A program made the position numbers and the translations under genes. A model generated the notes under the pieces. The model saw only the letters and a list, made by a program, of their open reading frames with translations. It ran no database searches and was not told where the DNA came from. A DNA stretch of 64,000 nucleotides from positions 124,001-188,000 of the forward strand of contig NZ_JACHGV010000012.1 of the NCBI RefSeq assembly GCF_014202475.1. The letters are read 5' to 3'. Positions 9,638 to 17,363 of the stretch are shown here, one piece after another; within the stretch, counting starts at the first letter, position 1, and every line of letters begins with the position of its first letter. The DNA comes from Streptomyces paradoxus (GTDB lineage Bacteria > Actinomycetota > Actinomycetes > Streptomycetales > Streptomycetaceae).

Positions 9638-10453
9638 GTGACCGACCCCCTGCACACGGACCTGCTCGAACTCGCCCAGGAGGCCGCCCGCCGCGCCGGG
9701 GCGCTGCTGCGGGACGGACGCCCGGCCGACCTCGCCGTCGCAGCGACCAAGTCCAGCCCCATCGACGTCGTCACCGAGATGGACATCGCGGCGGAGAAGC
9801 TGATCACCGGCCTGATCGCCGAGCGCCGTCCGGACGACGGCGTCCTCGGCGAGGAGGGCGCCGCCACGGAGGGCACGAGCGGCGTCCGCTGGGTGATCGA
9901 CCCGCTCGACGGCACGGTGAACTACCTGTACGGCCTGCCCACCTGGGCCGTCTCCATCGCCGCCGAGCAGGACGGCGAGACCGTCGTCGGCGTCGTCACG
10001 GCCCCGATGCGCGGCGAGACGTTCCACGCCGTGCGCGGCCGGGGTGCCTGGGCCACCGGCGCCTGGGACGGCGAGCGCGCGCTCGCCTGCCGCCCGGCGC
10101 CGCCCCTGGACCAGGCGCTGGTCTCCACGGGCTTCAACTACGTCGCCGACGTCCGGGCCCACCAGGCCGACGTTGCCCAGCGGCTGATCCCGTTGCTGCG
10201 CGACATCCGGCGGGGCGGCTCGGCCGCGGTCGACCTGTGCGACGTGGCCGCCGGACGCCTCGACGGCTACTACGAGCGCGGTCTGCACCCCTGGGACCTC
10301 GCGGCGGGGGACCTGATCGCCCGGGAGGCGGGCGCCCTGACCGGTGGACGCCCCGGAGAGCGCCCGTCGGGCGATCTGGCGGTGGCGGGGACCCCCGGCG
10401 TCTTCGAGCCCCTCCAGCGCCTCCTGGAGGACTTCGGAGCCTGGCACGACTGA
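9638..10453 (+). CDS. Inositol monophosphatase family protein
   Basis: A 271-residue Mg2+-dependent sugar-phosphatase. The three metal-site motifs are present: GEEG near residue 70, WVIDPLDGTVNY at about 87-98, and WDLAAGDLIAREAG near the C-terminus (about 217-230). The family hydrolyses inositol phosphate, fructose-1,6-bisphosphate, histidinol phosphate or related substrates; which one is used here is not visible. The GTG at 9638 is preceded by GAGGAG, 5 bases away, overlapping the hemH stop. The position at the edge of the DUF4193-dut block corresponds to suhB (Rv2701c) in Mycobacterium, by recollection. A strong terminator follows. Confidence 0.9.
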   Translation: MTDPLHTDLLELAQEAARRAGALLRDGRPADLAVAATKSSPIDVVTEMDIAAEKLITGLIAERRPDDGVLGEEGAATEGTSGVRWVIDPLDGTVNYLYGLPTWAVSIAAEQDGETVVGVVTAPMRGETFHAVRGRGAWATGAWDGERALACRPAPPLDQALVSTGFNYVADVRAHQADVAQRLIPLLRDIRRGGSAAVDLCDVAAGRLDGYYERGLHPWDLAAGDLIAREAGALTGGRPGERPSGDLAVAGTPGVFEPLQRLLEDFGAWHD

Positions 10454-10464
10454 GCGGGAGACAA

Positions 10465-10505
10465 CGAAGCGGGCCCCGGCGCTGGATTCGCCGGGGCCCG
10501 CTTCG
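10465..10505. terminator. Strong bidirectional hairpin terminator
   Basis: A perfect 17-bp stem (10465-10481 with 10489-10505) around a 7-base loop. It sits between the converging inositol phosphatase gene and the small gene ending at 10516. Confidence 0.85.
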
Positions 10506-10515
10506 TACGGCCTGA

Positions 10516-10686
10516 TCAGACGCTCGTCGCGACCTCCACACCGTGCTCGGCGGCGAGACGGCGCAGGTCGTCGAGCTCGCCCTGCTCCACATCGACGAGG
10601 AAGTCGTCGCCCTCGTCGCGAGCCCGGGACAGATCGGACTCGGTCGCCCTTATGCGCTGCAGAAGTCCTGCGGTGAATGCGTCCAT
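10516..10686 (-). CDS. Small conserved hypothetical protein (56 aa)
   Basis: A 56-residue acidic, probably all-helical protein starting MDAFTAGLLQRIR and ending GVEVATSV, with heptad-like leucines that could form a coiled coil. The ATG at 10686 is used because a G-rich AGGGGG element lies about 6 bases upstream. A longer frame to 10959 adds sequence that does not look like protein. I recognise no domain; such small proteins are common and conserved in Streptomyces beside cutRS. It is divergent from cutR. Function unknown. Confidence 0.6.
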   Translation of the reverse strand: MDAFTAGLLQRIRATESDLSRARDEGDDFLVDVEQGELDDLRRLAAEHGVEVATSV

Positions 10687-11100
10687 GCTGCGCCCCCTCG
10701 TCCTGGGTCGTGGGTCGATGGCACGGGGGTGTGCCGTTCGGAAGGGACGATCACGCCGCATGTGGATGCCCAGCGCCGCTCGGCCGGGCGGCGACGGTGC
10801 CGGACACCCACGCCCGCCCTGCGGAAGCGGATTGATGCGCACCGCATGGTGGTGCGGCGCCAGCAGAGCGTGATCGTGGGATGTAAAGCCGTCCTCCCCA
10901 AGCTCCCTTCCGTGGAAACCTAACCGCAGGAGAAAATCTCGTATTCCCCCTCGGGTCACCGCCCTCTCACCCGCCTTACCTCCGACTTACGGCCGAAAAG
11001 GGCAGGATGGAGGGCAACACACCAAGACACCGTCGAAGACCCCTGCCCTCGTGCGCCCGGAGAAGGGCTACGCGGGTGGACATGAGGAAGGACCAGGAAC
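10687..11100. promoter_or_regulatory. 414-bp region upstream of cutR
   Basis: No gene is seen. A lower-GC stretch at about 10905-10955 could hold the promoter of cutRS. CTTAC occurs at 10975-10979 and 10986-10990, an 11-bp direct repeat of the type bound by OmpR-family regulators, and could be an autoregulatory site. The assignment is by position only. Confidence 0.35.
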
Positions 11101-11754
11101 GTGCGCGTACTCGTCGTCGAGGACGAGCAACTGCTCGCCGATGCGGTGGCCACCGGACTGCGCCGGGAGGCCATGGCCGTCGACGTCGTGTACGACGGCG
11201 CGGCCGCCCTGGAGCGCATCGGGGTCAACGACTACGACGTGGTCGTCCTCGACCGCGACCTGCCCCTCGTGCACGGAGACGACGTCTGCCGCAAGATCGT
11301 CGAACTGGGCATGCCCACGCGCGTACTGATGCTGACGGCCTCCGGCGACGTCAGCGACCGGGTCGAAGGGCTGGAGATCGGCGCCGACGACTACCTGCCC
11401 AAGCCGTTCGCGTTCAGTGAGCTCATCGCGCGCGTGCGCGCCCTCGGCCGGCGCACCAGCGTGCCCCTGCCGCCCGTCCTGGAGCGCGCCGGGATCAAGC
11501 TCGACCCCAACCGCCGCGAGGTCTTCCGCGACGGCAAGGAGGTCCAGCTCGCCCCCAAGGAGTTCGCCGTCCTGGAGGTGCTGATGCGCAGCGAGGGCGC
11601 CGTCGTCTCCGCGGAGCAGCTCCTGGAGAAGGCGTGGGACGAGAACACCGACCCGTTCACCAACGTCGTGCGCGTGACGGTCATGACCCTGCGCCGCAAG
11701 CTGGGCGAGCCGCCCGTCATCGTCACCGTCCCCGGCTCCGGCTACCGGATCTGA
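11101..11754 (+). CDS. cutR: Response regulator CutR (OmpR family)
   Basis: A 217-residue response regulator. The receiver domain (1-115) has acidic residues ED at 7-8, phospho-acceptor Asp51 in VVVLDRDLP, and Lys101 in LPKPF. The winged-helix DNA-binding domain (about 125-217) ends with GSGYRI. Length, partner and neighbourhood match CutR of S. coelicolor and S. lividans (SCO5862, recalled). CutRS was first described as affecting actinorhodin production, and later work links it to quality control of secreted proteins. The GTG at 11101 follows an AGGA element. The cutS GTG begins 6 bp after the stop. Confidence 0.9.
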   Translation: MRVLVVEDEQLLADAVATGLRREAMAVDVVYDGAAALERIGVNDYDVVVLDRDLPLVHGDDVCRKIVELGMPTRVLMLTASGDVSDRVEGLEIGADDYLPKPFAFSELIARVRALGRRTSVPLPPVLERAGIKLDPNRREVFRDGKEVQLAPKEFAVLEVLMRSEGAVVSAEQLLEKAWDENTDPFTNVVRVTVMTLRRKLGEPPVIVTVPGSGYRI

Positions 11755-11760
11755 TACCCC

Positions 11761-12993
11761 GTGGCTGCGACCCCCGCGCCTCCGCAGGCGCCCCCCAAGC
11801 CCACCTGGGACCCCAGAAGGCCCGTGCCGCCCTTCCCGTGGCTGCGCCCGACCATCCGCATAAGGCTCACGCTGCTCTACGGCGGCATGTTCCTGATCGC
11901 GGGCATCCTGCTGCTGTCGATCATCTACCTGCTGGCCGCCCAGGCCCTGAACGTGGGCAGCGAGCTGCCGTTCAAGATCGTCGAGGGCAAGGTCACCAGC
12001 GACATCTGCAACCTGCCCGACCAGGCCTCGCCCGCCGAGTTCAACAACGCCATGAACCACTGCGTCAACGAGCAGCGCCAGAACGCCCTGGACAACCTGC
12101 TCAGCCGCTCGCTGCTGGCCCTGCTGGGCCTGGCGGTCATCGCGTTCGCCTTCGGCTACGCCATGGCCGGCCGCGTCCTGTCGCCGCTCGGCCGGATCAC
12201 CCGCACCGCCCGCGCGGTGGCCGGCTCCGACCTCTCCCGGCGGATCGAGCTGGACGGCCCGGACGACGAGCTGAAGGAGCTGGCGGACACCTTCGACGAC
12301 ATGCTGGAGCGCCTCCAGCGCGCCTTCACCGCCCAGCAGCGCTTCGTCGGCAACGCCTCGCACGAACTGAGAACGCCGCTGGCGATCAATCGCACGCTCC
12401 TCGAAGTGCACCTGTCCGACCCGGGTGCCCCCACCGAACTCCAGCAGCTCGGCAAGACGCTGCTGGCCACCAACGAGCGCAGCGAGCAGCTCGTGGAGGG
12501 CCTGCTGCTGCTCGCCCGCAGCGACAACCAGATCGTCGAGCGGGGGCCGGTCGACCTCGCCGAGGTCGCCGAGCAGGCCATCGACCAGGTGCGCGGGGAG
12601 GCCGCCGCCAAGGGCGTGAGCATCCGCGGCGAGCAGAAGCCCGCGGTCGTCCAGGGCAACGGCGTGCTGCTGGAGCGGATCGCGCTCAACCTGGTGCAGA
12701 ACGCCGTGCGCTACAACGTGGCGGAGGACGGCTGGGTCGAGGTCACCACCGACGTCCAGCACGGCCAGGCAGTCCTGGTCGTCGCCAACACGGGCCCGGT
12801 CGTGCCGGCGTACGAGATCGACAACCTCTTCGAGCCGTTCCGGCGGCTGCGCACGGAGCGGACGGGCAGCGACAAGGGCGTGGGGCTCGGCCTGTCCATC
12901 GTCCGGTCCGTGGCCCGGGCGCACGGCGGGCACATCTACGCCCAGCCGCGTGAGGGGGGTGGACTCGTCATGCGCGTCACGCTGCCGATCTGA
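11761..12993 (+). CDS. cutS: Sensor histidine kinase CutS
   Basis: A 410-residue membrane sensor kinase. Two transmembrane helices (about 38-62 and 118-140) flank a small extracellular domain of about 55 residues. That domain contains exactly two cysteines, Cys83 and Cys101, which could form a disulfide; conserved cysteines in this loop have been proposed as the sensor of extracellular folding stress. HAMP follows, then the H-box NASHELRTP with His201, the N-box LNLVQNAVRYN and the G-box GVGLGLSIV. The GTG start has no good ribosome binding site and probably relies on coupling to cutR. Transcription is with cutR. Confidence 0.9.
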   Translation: MAATPAPPQAPPKPTWDPRRPVPPFPWLRPTIRIRLTLLYGGMFLIAGILLLSIIYLLAAQALNVGSELPFKIVEGKVTSDICNLPDQASPAEFNNAMNHCVNEQRQNALDNLLSRSLLALLGLAVIAFAFGYAMAGRVLSPLGRITRTARAVAGSDLSRRIELDGPDDELKELADTFDDMLERLQRAFTAQQRFVGNASHELRTPLAINRTLLEVHLSDPGAPTELQQLGKTLLATNERSEQLVEGLLLLARSDNQIVERGPVDLAEVAEQAIDQVRGEAAAKGVSIRGEQKPAVVQGNGVLLERIALNLVQNAVRYNVAEDGWVEVTTDVQHGQAVLVVANTGPVVPAYEIDNLFEPFRRLRTERTGSDKGVGLGLSIVRSVARAHGGHIYAQPREGGGLVMRVTLPI

Positions 12994-13401
12994 GATCATG
13001 TCGCCGATCCACTCGGCGGCACACGGGGATGTTCGCTTTGCGCGGAATTTCTGAGGCTTCACCGCGCGTGCACTGTGTGTGATCGATCACAGGGACGCCT
13101 TTCCGGCCATCTACTCTCCGTGATCATGCTCGTTGTCGGAAAGCCGGGATAATCCCGGTTTTCGGGGGTCTTGATCACGGGAAGTACACGGTGAGACGCC
13201 TTTGGCGTGCAGCATTCGGACCGTGTACGGTCCCCATCGCCATCCAAGCCGATCACTCTTGAGGAGTCCGGTTGGGTGTCGATTGAGTAACAGACCTTGA
13301 TGTGAGGCAAAATCTCCGCCTCAGGTCGGGCACAAGTCCGGCCTCTCACGCGTTACGTGCGCTGGAGAGACACCGCAGACACCCAGAGGGGGAGAGCGAC
13401 C
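12994..13401. promoter_or_regulatory. 408-bp regulatory region between cutS and the DUF4193 gene
   Basis: There is no credible gene in this lower-GC stretch. It holds a perfect 14-bp palindrome TGTGATCGATCACA (13078-13091), further TGATCA-type words downstream (about 13120, 13170 and 13250), and a small hairpin TGAGGC/GCCTCA (13303-13308 with 13318-13323). The region is long for a leader, which suggests several promoters or regulator sites for the following gene. GGGGGAGAG just before 13402 is the ribosome binding site. Confidence 0.45.
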
Positions 13402-13698
13402 ATGGCAACCGATTACGACACTCCACGGAAGACCGACGACGACGTCGACTCGGACAGCCTCGAAGAGCTGAAGGCTCGGAGGAACGACAAGTCGGCCTCC
13501 GCCGTGGACGTCGACGAGTTCGAGGCGGCCGAAGGCCTCGAACTGCCCGGAGCCGACCTCTCGAACGAGGAACTGGCCGTCCGGGTGCTCCCGAAGCAGC
13601 AGGACGAGTTCACGTGCATGAGCTGCTTCCTGGTGCACCACCGCAGCCAGCTGGCCCGGGAGAAGAACGGTCAGCCGATCTGCCGCGACTGCGACTGA
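13402..13698 (+). CDS. DUF4193 family protein (small acidic zinc-ribbon-like protein)
   Basis: A 98-residue, strongly acidic protein. The first ~70 residues are Asp/Glu-rich and probably flexible. The C-terminal 35 carry CMSC and CRDC, a four-cysteine zinc-ribbon pattern with a conserved FLVHHRSQLA between the pairs. DUF4193 is restricted to Actinobacteria and resembles in layout the RNA-polymerase-associated small acidic proteins, but no function is established to my knowledge. The ATG at 13402 has a strong ribosome binding site. In Mycobacterium the homologue (Rv2699c, recalled) lies in the same gene neighbourhood. Confidence 0.88.
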   Translation: MATDYDTPRKTDDDVDSDSLEELKARRNDKSASAVDVDEFEAAEGLELPGADLSNEELAVRVLPKQQDEFTCMSCFLVHHRSQLAREKNGQPICRDCD

Positions 13699-13711
13699 GG
13701 GCGGGTCGGCC

Positions 13712-14674
13712 GTGACCGGCTCGACCCCTCCCTGGAAGCGCCGCTTCTCCAAGCGGAAAGCGGACGAAGGGCCGTATGACGGCCCGCGGTACGGCGCGCG
13801 TGAAGACGAGCGAGGCTCATCCGGTACGGGGGCGGCCTCGCTCGAACCGGCAGTGGACCGGGGTGACCTCCCGGCGTCCGTGGACGTCCCCGCACCCGTC
13901 GCGAGACGGCGGGCGGGGGCGCTCCGGGAGCGGGCCAGGGAAGGCGCCCGCAAGGGCGGCGACCGGGCCCGTGCCGGACTTTCCTACCTGGCCGACCGCA
14001 TCATCGAACTGGCCCCGCGCGTGCCCGTGCGGGACCTGGCGACGCTGCGCAGGCAGTTCCCGGGCCTCGGGCCCGAGGAGCTCGCCGACAAGCTCGTGGC
14101 GGGCGCCGCGAAGGCGACGGCCACGGTCGGAGCGGGTGTCGGCGCGGCCGCGATGCTCCCCGTGCCCCCGGCGATGCCGACGGAACTGGCCGCCGAGATC
14201 ACCGGCGTCGCCGTGATCGAGCTGAAGCTGATCGCCGAACTCCACGAGGTCTACGGCGTGCGGCCGCCCGGCAATCTCAAGCAGCGCAGCACCGCGTATC
14301 TCGACTCGTGGTCGGGGGAGCGCGGAATCGACGCGACCAAGCCGTCCACGCTCAGCGTGGCGCTGAACAGCCGCATGAAGCGCGAACTGCGGCAACGGAT
14401 CATGAAGCGCATGGTCCGCAGCATGCCGAACCTCATGCCGTTCCTGGTGGGCGCCGCCGTGGGCGCGGTCATGAACCGCGGCGAGACGAGGAAGCTCGCC
14501 GGCCGGATCCGCGGGGACCTGCGCAAGATCCAGGTGCCCTGGGAGGCCCTGGAGGCGCTCCCCGCCCTGGAACGCCCGGCGGACGCCCTGGAGATGGGCG
14601 AGATCACCAGCGACCCCCTGGGCCGTCACGAGGGCCACCGCGGCGACGGCCGGCACGGCGGCGACGGGCGCTGA
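13712..14674 (+). CDS. Conserved hypothetical protein, possibly EcsC-like
   Basis: A 320-residue protein with a basic, low-complexity N-terminus (about 1-85). The core (about 90-290) has a glycine/alanine-rich amphipathic stretch (ATVGAGVGAAAMLPVPPAMP at about 137-156), then ELAAEITGVAVIELKLIAELHEVYG, reminiscent of EcsC-family proteins. A second hydrophobic segment, PNLMPFLVGAAVGAVMNR, is near residue 240. It may associate with the membrane peripherally. The C-terminus is Gly/His/Asp-rich. It starts at GTG 13712, 14 bp after the DUF4193 stop, implying co-transcription. Function unknown. Confidence 0.7.
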   Translation: MTGSTPPWKRRFSKRKADEGPYDGPRYGAREDERGSSGTGAASLEPAVDRGDLPASVDVPAPVARRRAGALRERAREGARKGGDRARAGLSYLADRIIELAPRVPVRDLATLRRQFPGLGPEELADKLVAGAAKATATVGAGVGAAAMLPVPPAMPTELAAEITGVAVIELKLIAELHEVYGVRPPGNLKQRSTAYLDSWSGERGIDATKPSTLSVALNSRMKRELRQRIMKRMVRSMPNLMPFLVGAAVGAVMNRGETRKLAGRIRGDLRKIQVPWEALEALPALERPADALEMGEITSDPLGRHEGHRGDGRHGGDGR

Positions 14675-14719
14675 GACCGGACGTCGATCAGCGGCCGGGT
14701 GATGTCCCGATCGGGTGTG

Positions 14720-15178
14720 CTACGCCGACTTCGCCGGCCGGAGCGCCTCCGCCAGGCGCTCCGGCTCGCGCGTGGACAGGTACAGGTACGGAGTCGGGTC
14801 CTGCGGGTCCGTGACCTCCACCCGAAGAGCCGTGGGGATGTACGCGCGCAGCAGGAGGAAGGCGCGCGGGTCGGCCTTGTAGGTGCGCCAGGCGCGGGCC
14901 TCCTCCGCGTCCAGCACCTCCGCCTCGCCCAGTGCCGCCAGCGGGATCTTCGCCTCTCCCGCGATCAGCGAGTCGCCGACGACGCGGATGCGGACCGATC
15001 CGTACGAGCTCGCGGCGACGGCCGCGACCGCGGTGCCCCCGGCCAGGCCGCCGAGCATCGGCAGCGTGCCGAACGGGAGCAGGATCAGGGCCATCGAGAC
15101 GCCCACGAGGAACGAGATCAGCCACCAGGTCCGCGGGGCGGTGAGGCGTTCTTCGTACGGGGCGGCGGAGAGCTGCAT
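14720..15178 (-). CDS. DUF3093 family membrane protein
   Basis: A 152-residue protein with two adjacent N-terminal transmembrane helices (about 18-60) and a cytoplasmic beta-rich domain reminiscent of a PH-like fold. It ends with a DPTPYLYLSTREP segment. DUF3093 is an actinobacterial family with a conserved place next to dut. No catalytic residue is recognisable. It is divergent from the thioesterase gene with 58 bp between starts, so their promoters overlap. Confidence 0.82.
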   Translation of the reverse strand: MQLSAAPYEERLTAPRTWWLISFLVGVSMALILLPFGTLPMLGGLAGGTAVAAVAASSYGSVRIRVVGDSLIAGEAKIPLAALGEAEVLDAEEARAWRTYKADPRAFLLLRAYIPTALRVEVTDPQDPTPYLYLSTREPERLAEALRPAKSA

Positions 15179-15222
15179 GGGGCCAAGCTTGACACGGTGT
15201 CCGGAAGGGGCCGACGCGCGGG

Positions 15223-15228
15223 TAAGGT
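15223..15228 (+). promoter_or_regulatory. Probable -10 element of a leaderless transcript for the thioesterase gene
   Basis: TAAGGT ends 8 bases before the GTG at 15237, the spacing expected when transcription starts at the start codon. No ribosome binding site is present, which supports leaderless translation. The -35 region is not convincing. Confidence 0.4.
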
Positions 15229-15236
15229 CTGCGGCT

Positions 15237-15821
15237 GTGAGTCGTACTTCCGCAGCTCTTCAGCCCCCGGCCGACGCCGTGCAGCCGGTGCGGCACCCGG
15301 ACGCGCCCGCACCCGGTGAGCTCCTGGGCGCGCACTACGGCGCCTGTTTCGGCTGTGGCGAAGAGCAGCCGCACGGGCTGCACCTGGAGGCGCGGGCCGG
15401 CGAGGGCGTGTCGCTCACCGCCGAGTTCACCGTCCAGCCCGCCCACCAGGGCGCTCCGGGGCTCGCGCACGGTGGCGTGCTCACCTCCGCCCTGGACGAG
15501 ACCCTCGGCTCGCTGAACTGGCTGCTCCGTACGATCGCGGTGACCGGGCGGCTGGAGACCGACTTCGAACGGCCCGTGCCCGTCGGCACCACGCTGTACC
15601 TGGAGGCGGAGGTGACGGCGGTGGCCGGGCGGAAGATCTACTCGACCGCGACCGGACGCGTCGGCGGCCCCGACGGGCCCGTCGCCGTCCGCGCGGACGC
15701 GCTCTTCATCGAGGTGAAGGTCGACCACTTCGTCGACCACGGCCGCCAGGAGGAGATCCAGGCGGCCATGAGCGACCCCGACCAGGTCCGGCGCGCCCGT
15801 GCCTTCGAGGTGAACCCGTGA
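15237..15821 (+). CDS. PaaI-family (hotdog-fold) thioesterase
   Basis: A 194-residue protein with a hotdog thioesterase core at about residues 60-165. The active-site region PGLAHGGVLTSALDETLG contains the Gly-Gly and the helix Asp/Glu typical of PaaI-type acyl-CoA thioesterases. The segment GACFGCGEEQPHGLHL before the core contains the CFGCG motif frequent in this subfamily. The substrate is unknown. GTG 15237 is chosen because nothing upstream is conserved and a -10-like TAAGGT precedes it. The stop overlaps the dut start by 4 bases. Confidence 0.85.
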   Translation: MSRTSAALQPPADAVQPVRHPDAPAPGELLGAHYGACFGCGEEQPHGLHLEARAGEGVSLTAEFTVQPAHQGAPGLAHGGVLTSALDETLGSLNWLLRTIAVTGRLETDFERPVPVGTTLYLEAEVTAVAGRKIYSTATGRVGGPDGPVAVRADALFIEVKVDHFVDHGRQEEIQAAMSDPDQVRRARAFEVNP

Positions 15822-16450
15822 GCACGGCCAGCCCCTTGCCGCCCGAGAGCCCCGCCGGCCCCATGAGCCCGGACCGCCCCATGACTCCCACGAGCCCCGT
15901 GAGCCGGCCGCCGCTGGACGTGCTGATCCGGCGCGTCGACCCCGACGTGCCGCTTCCGTCGTACGCGCAGCCCGGTGACGCGGGGGCCGATCTGCGCACC
16001 ACCGAGGCGTGCCAACTGGGGCCGGGCGAGCGGGCCGTGCTCCCCACGGGGGTGTCTGTGGCGCTGCCGGAGGGGTACGCGGCCTTCGTGCACCCGCGAT
16101 CCGGTCTGGCCGCCCGCTGCGGCGTCGCCCTGGTGAATGCCCCGGGGACGGTTGATGCCGGGTACCGTGGGGAGATCAAGGTGATCGTGGTGAATCTCGA
16201 CCCGCGCGAGGCCGTGCGGTTCGAGCGCTTCGACCGGATTGCCCAACTGGTAGTCCAGCAGGTCGAGAGGGTCCGCTTCCAGGAGGTGGCGGAGCTTCCC
16301 GGCTCCGCGCGGGCCGACGGGGGCTTCGGGTCCACCGGAGGCCATGCGGCGGTGGACGGGACGAGCGGCACAAGCGGTCAGGCCGCCATCGGCGGTCAGG
16401 CGGGTGGGAATCGATACGCTTCGGTCGTATCCGACCGGGAAGGACAGTGA
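15818..16450 (+). CDS. dut: dUTP diphosphatase
   Basis: A 210-residue trimeric-type dUTPase hydrolysing dUTP to dUMP, which limits uracil in DNA and supplies the dTMP precursor. Motifs are in order: GDAGADLR (motif 1), HPRSGLAARCG (2), VNAPGTVDAGYRGEIKVI (3), RIAQLVVQ (4) and the P-loop-like GFGSTGG (5). The first ~30 residues are Ser/Pro/Met-rich and a ~33-residue low-complexity tail follows motif 5, making it longer than the usual 140-160. A start further inside, near the VLIRR segment, is possible. The GTG overlaps the thioesterase stop. Confidence 0.93.
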   Translation: MSTASPLPPESPAGPMSPDRPMTPTSPVSRPPLDVLIRRVDPDVPLPSYAQPGDAGADLRTTEACQLGPGERAVLPTGVSVALPEGYAAFVHPRSGLAARCGVALVNAPGTVDAGYRGEIKVIVVNLDPREAVRFERFDRIAQLVVQQVERVRFQEVAELPGSARADGGFGSTGGHAAVDGTSGTSGQAAIGGQAGGNRYASVVSDREGQ

Positions 16451-16451
16451 C

Positions 16452-17204
16452 GTGTTCGGACGTCGCAAGAAGAGGGATGCCGCCGAGGACGCGGCCGGCG
16501 AGGCCGAGCAGGTCGTCGACGGTGTCGACACCGAGGCGGACGAGGAGCGCGAGCGCCTGAGGCTGGAGCCCGCGCCGCGCCCCGACGGGCCCTGGGACAG
16601 CTCCGAGGTGCGCGACCCGAGCGAAGGCCGGGTCGACCTGGGCGGTCTGTTCGTGCCGGGCGTCGACGGCATGGAGCTCAGGGTCGAGGTCGCGGGCGAC
16701 GCGATCGTGGCGGCCACGGTCGTGCTGCGCGACAGCGCCATCCAGCTCCAGGGCTTCGCCGCACCCAAGCGCGAGGGCATCTGGGGCGAGGTGCGCGAGG
16801 AGATCGGCACCGGCATCACCCAGCAGGGCGGCATCGTCGACGAGGTCGAGGGGCCGCTGGGCTGGGAGCTGCGCGCTCAGGTGCCCGTACAGCTGCCGGA
16901 CGGCACCGGCGGCTTCCAGGTCGTGCGGTTCGTCGGTGTGGACGGCCCCCGCTGGTTCCTGCGCGGGGTCATCTCGGGCCAGGGCGCGGTGCAGCCGCAG
17001 GCCGCCGGGCTGCTGGAGCAGATCTTCCGGGACACCGTCGTGGTCCGCGGTGAGGGCCCCATGGCGCCCCGCGACCCGATCGTCCTGAAGCTGCCGAACG
17101 ACGCGCAGATGGTCCCCGAAGGGGTCCAGCAGGAGGAGGGCTCCCGTTTCGCCGGCGGAATGGGCCAGCTCCAGCGCGGACCGGAGATCACCGAGGTCCG
17201 CTGA
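16452..17204 (+). CDS. DUF3710 family protein
   Basis: A 250-residue soluble protein beginning with a short basic FGRRKKR segment and an acidic linker, then the DUF3710 domain (about 50-230). Conserved-looking blocks include WDSSEVRDP, GFAAPKREGIWGEVREEI and VDGPRWFLRGVISG. The family is restricted to Actinobacteria and sits immediately downstream of dut (Rv2696c in Mycobacterium, recalled). No activity is known. The GTG follows the dut stop by one base, so the genes form an operon. A terminator follows. Confidence 0.87.
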   Translation: MFGRRKKRDAAEDAAGEAEQVVDGVDTEADEERERLRLEPAPRPDGPWDSSEVRDPSEGRVDLGGLFVPGVDGMELRVEVAGDAIVAATVVLRDSAIQLQGFAAPKREGIWGEVREEIGTGITQQGGIVDEVEGPLGWELRAQVPVQLPDGTGGFQVVRFVGVDGPRWFLRGVISGQGAVQPQAAGLLEQIFRDTVVVRGEGPMAPRDPIVLKLPNDAQMVPEGVQQEEGSRFAGGMGQLQRGPEITEVR

Positions 17205-17219
17205 ACGCGTAGAGACACC

Positions 17220-17249
17220 AGGGCCGCACCCCGCCGGGGGCGCGGCCCT
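17220..17249 (+). terminator. Terminator after the thioesterase-dut-DUF3710 operon
   Basis: AGGGCCGC (17220-17227) pairs with GCGGCCCT (17242-17249), followed by TTCTC. It ends the operon cleanly before the lyase-like gene. Confidence 0.7.
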
Positions 17250-17363
17250 TTCTCGTGCGCGCAACCTTGACGGCGCATTGGTCTGTACCTACCTTCTCCG
17301 TTCAACGCGTCTGTTCATAAAGGCGCTTCACGTTCACATACGAGAACGGAAGGCCCCCCACGC

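Noticed and set aside
13078-13091. TGTGATCGATCACA as a Crp site
   Set aside because: Crp-type sites have half sites TGTGA and TCACA separated by 6 bp; here the spacer is 4 bp, so the palindrome is reported without naming a regulator.
13059-13349. 96-residue minus-strand frame in the DUF4193 leader region
   Set aside because: It covers the palindrome and promoter-like DNA, has non-Streptomyces codon use and no ribosome binding site.
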